A DNA stretch of 14,797 nucleotides, from positions 47,145-61,941 of the forward strand of contig DMSQ01000066.1 of the NCBI GenBank assembly GCA_003457135.1, in the 5' to 3' direction. Each line of letters starts with the position of its first letter. The stretch's first letter is position 1. Positions 12,987-14,797 of this stretch are shown here, in pieces. The translations under genes were made by a program, and so were the position numbers. The stretch is from Prolixibacteraceae bacterium. Its GTDB lineage: Bacteria > Bacteroidota > Bacteroidia > Bacteroidales > Prolixibacteraceae. The notes beneath the pieces were generated by a model. That model searched no databases. It was given only the letters and a program-made list of their open reading frames with translations, and was not told the origin of the DNA.

Positions 12987-14797
12987 ATGAGTAAATTGAA
13001 TGCAAGGATTCCTGAAGGGCCTCTGGCTCAAAAATGGACCAATTATAAAGATCACCAGAAACTGGTGAATCCTTCCAACAAACGTAAACTTGATATAATC
13101 ATCGTTGGAACTGGATTGGCCGGAGCTTCGGCTGCTGCTTCGCTGGGCGAAATGGGTTTCAATGTTAAAAGCTTCTCGATACAGGACTCGCCCCGTCGTG
13201 CCCACTCCATTGCTGCCCAAGGTGGTATCAATGCTGCAAAAAATTATCCAAACGACGGCGACTCTGTTTTCCGTTTGTTTTACGATACCATTAAAGGGGG
13301 TGACTACCGTTCCCGCGAAGCTAATGTTCATCGTCTGGCCGAAGTGAGCAACGACATTATAGACCAATGTGTGGCCCAGGGAGTTCCGTTTGCCCGCGAA
13401 TACGGCGGTTTGCTCGACAACCGTTCGTTCGGTGGAGCACAGGTTAGCCGTACTTTCTATGCCAAAGGACAAACAGGTCAGCAGTTGTTACTGGGAGCTT
13501 ATCAGGCATTGATGCGCCAGGTAAACTTAGGTTCAGTGACCATGCACACACGAACTGAATTAGTTGACATCGTAATTGTTGATGGAAAAGCCCGCGGCAT
13601 TATTGCACGCGATTTGGTTACCGGCGAATTGCAGCGTCATTTCGGACATGCAGTAGTATTGGCTACAGGAGGCTACGGAAATACTTTCTTCCTTTCGACC
13701 AACGCAATGGGATCAAACGGATCGGCAATTATTAAAGCTTACCATAAAGGTGCCATGTTTGCCAATCCTTGTTATGCACAGATTCACCCAACATGCATAC
13801 CTGTTCATGGTGAATCGCAAAGCAAACTGACATTGATGTCAGAATCGTTACGTAATGATGGCCGGATCTGGGTTCCGAAGAAAAAGGAAGATGCCGAAGC
13901 CATTCGTGCCGGAAAACTAAAACCAATACAAATTACTGAAGACGACCGCGATTATTATCTCGAACGCCGTTACCCGGCTTTCGGGAACCTGGTTCCGCGC
14001 GACGTGGCTTCGCGTGCGGCCAAGGAACGTTGTGATGCCGGATTCGGTGTCGGTGCAACCGGATTGGCTGTTTACCTCGATTTCAAATCTTCGATCGACC
14101 GTCTGGGAAAAAACACCATTGAGGAGCGTTACGGAAACCTCTTCCAGATGTACGAAAAGATAGTTGACGAAAATCCATATGAAATCCCAATGATGATATA
14201 TCCCGCCATTCATTATGTGATGGGCGGACTTTGGGTGGATTACGAATTGCAAACAAATATTCAGGGACTGTTCTGCTGTGGTGAAGCCAACTTCTCCGAC
14301 CACGGAGCAAACCGTTTGGGGGCATCTGCTTTAATGCAGGGATTGGCTGATGGATATTTCGTGTTACCATACACCATCCAGAATTACCTGGCTGACGATA
14401 TTGCCGTGAAACGTATGACCACCAACGAACCTGAATTTACGGAAGCAGAGAAGGCTGTTAAAGTCCGTTTCGAAAAGCTGATGAGCATCAGGGGAAAACG
14501 TTCGGTTGATAATCTGCACAAAGAACTTGGTTTAGTGATGTGGGATTTCGTGGGTATGGCGCGTAACAAAGAGGGCCTGAAAAATGCCATCGAAAAAATC
14601 GCCGCTATTAAAAAAGAATTCTGGACCAATGTTCGTATTCCGGGAAATATCACCGGAATGAACATTGAACTTGAAAAAGCCAGCCGTTTAGCCGACTTCA
14701 TCGAAATTGGCGACCTGATGGCTCGCGATGCACTGAACCGTGAAGAATCTTGCGGAGGCCACTTCCGTGAAGAATACCAGACTCCTGAAGGCGAAGC
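12987..14797 (+). CDS. sdhA: succinate dehydrogenase/fumarate reductase flavoprotein subunit (3' end cut by window)
   Basis: Catalytic subunit that interconverts succinate and fumarate through covalently bound FAD. It is open from ATG 12987 to the window edge, 603 full codons; family members of this type are about 640-660 residues, so only some 40-60 residues are missing. The dinucleotide-binding motif GTGLAG is at 41-46. HSIAAQGGIN (73-82) carries His73, expected to attach FAD covalently. The capping-domain and active-site stretches QIHPTCIP, NLVPRDVASRA (catalytic Arg) and IHYVMGG are present, as is HGANRLGASAL near the FAD. The Q-I-H-P-T-C-I-P form and the MSKLNARIPEGPL N-terminus are typical of the B-type enzymes of Bacteroidota and Bacillota. 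It is cotranscribed with sdhC, and sdhB (iron-sulfur protein) is expected next. Confidence 0.97.
   Translation, partial: MSKLNARIPEGPLAQKWTNYKDHQKLVNPSNKRKLDIIIVGTGLAGASAAASLGEMGFNVKSFSIQDSPRRAHSIAAQGGINAAKNYPNDGDSVFRLFYDTIKGGDYRSREANVHRLAEVSNDIIDQCVAQGVPFAREYGGLLDNRSFGGAQVSRTFYAKGQTGQQLLLGAYQALMRQVNLGSVTMHTRTELVDIVIVDGKARGIIARDLVTGELQRHFGHAVVLATGGYGNTFFLSTNAMGSNGSAIIKAYHKGAMFANPCYAQIHPTCIPVHGESQSKLTLMSESLRNDGRIWVPKKKEDAEAIRAGKLKPIQITEDDRDYYLERRYPAFGNLVPRDVASRAAKERCDAGFGVGATGLAVYLDFKSSIDRLGKNTIEERYGNLFQMYEKIVDENPYEIPMMIYPAIHYVMGGLWVDYELQTNIQGLFCCGEANFSDHGANRLGASALMQGLADGYFVLPYTIQNYLADDIAVKRMTTNEPEFTEAEKAVKVRFEKLMSIRGKRSVDNLHKELGLVMWDFVGMARNKEGLKNAIEKIAAIKKEFWTNVRIPGNITGMNIELEKASRLADFIEIGDLMARDALNREESCGGHFREEYQTPEGE

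Noticed and set aside
12972..13472. Minus-strand open frame of 166 codons
   Set aside because: It is antisense to the start of sdhA, which has clear FAD-binding motifs in the plus frame.
13917..14701. Several minus-strand open frames of 95-128 codons
   Set aside because: All lie antisense to the continuous, well-conserved sdhA frame, read codon by codon to the window edge.

Overview
The window looks like ordinary chromosomal DNA of a Bacteroidota bacterium, most probably in or near the Bacteroidales. The evidence is the neighbourhood panC / GT5-domain protein / DUF4270 lipoprotein / glmS, lipoproteins with Bacteroidota-style signal peptides, a di-heme type (B-type) succinate:quinone oxidoreductase, and promoter-like sequences of the Bacteroidota type (TTTG, about 19 bases, TAnnTTTG) instead of E. 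coli -35/-10 boxes. No mobile element, CRISPR array or sign of recent transfer was seen. Base composition appears even throughout.

Layout. 1-386 (-): 5' part of panC (pantothenate synthesis). 534-4605 (+): probable operon of a stand-alone, degenerate glycogen-synthase N-terminal domain, a DUF4270 lipoprotein and glmS, which feeds UDP-GlcNAc synthesis. 4615-5493 (-): a PPDK/PEP-synthase regulatory kinase/phosphorylase, convergent with glmS. 5658-8251 (+): an YghZ-like aldo/keto reductase, then a compact pterin cassette: a pteridine-reductase-like SDR (FolM/PTR1 type), a dihydroneopterin-aldolase-fold protein that resembles FolX more than FolB, and a short HPPK-like protein. 8274-9482 (+): a lipoprotein alpha/beta hydrolase. 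9536-10783 (+): a monofunctional aspartate kinase. 10786-11673 (-): an atypical thymidylate-synthase-family protein whose stop codon lies 2 bases from that of the kinase. 11877-11948 (-): tRNA-Arg(CCT) with its own promoter and hairpin terminator. 12254 to the end (+): sdhC/frdC and most of sdhA/frdA; the iron-sulfur subunit would be expected just beyond the edge.

Most of this is housekeeping metabolism: pantothenate, hexosamine, PEP/pyruvate control, aspartate-family amino acids and respiration. The least ordinary parts are (1) the FolM-FolX-short FolK cassette, which suggests a reduced monapterin-type pterin beside or instead of folate; (2) the GT5 domain that has lost both the sugar-nucleotide motif and the whole C-terminal half of glycogen synthase yet stays in an operon with a lipoprotein and glmS; and (3) the thymidylate-synthase-like protein with a PPC-Leu active-site motif. 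I did not find a convincing new multi-gene defence or mobile system.
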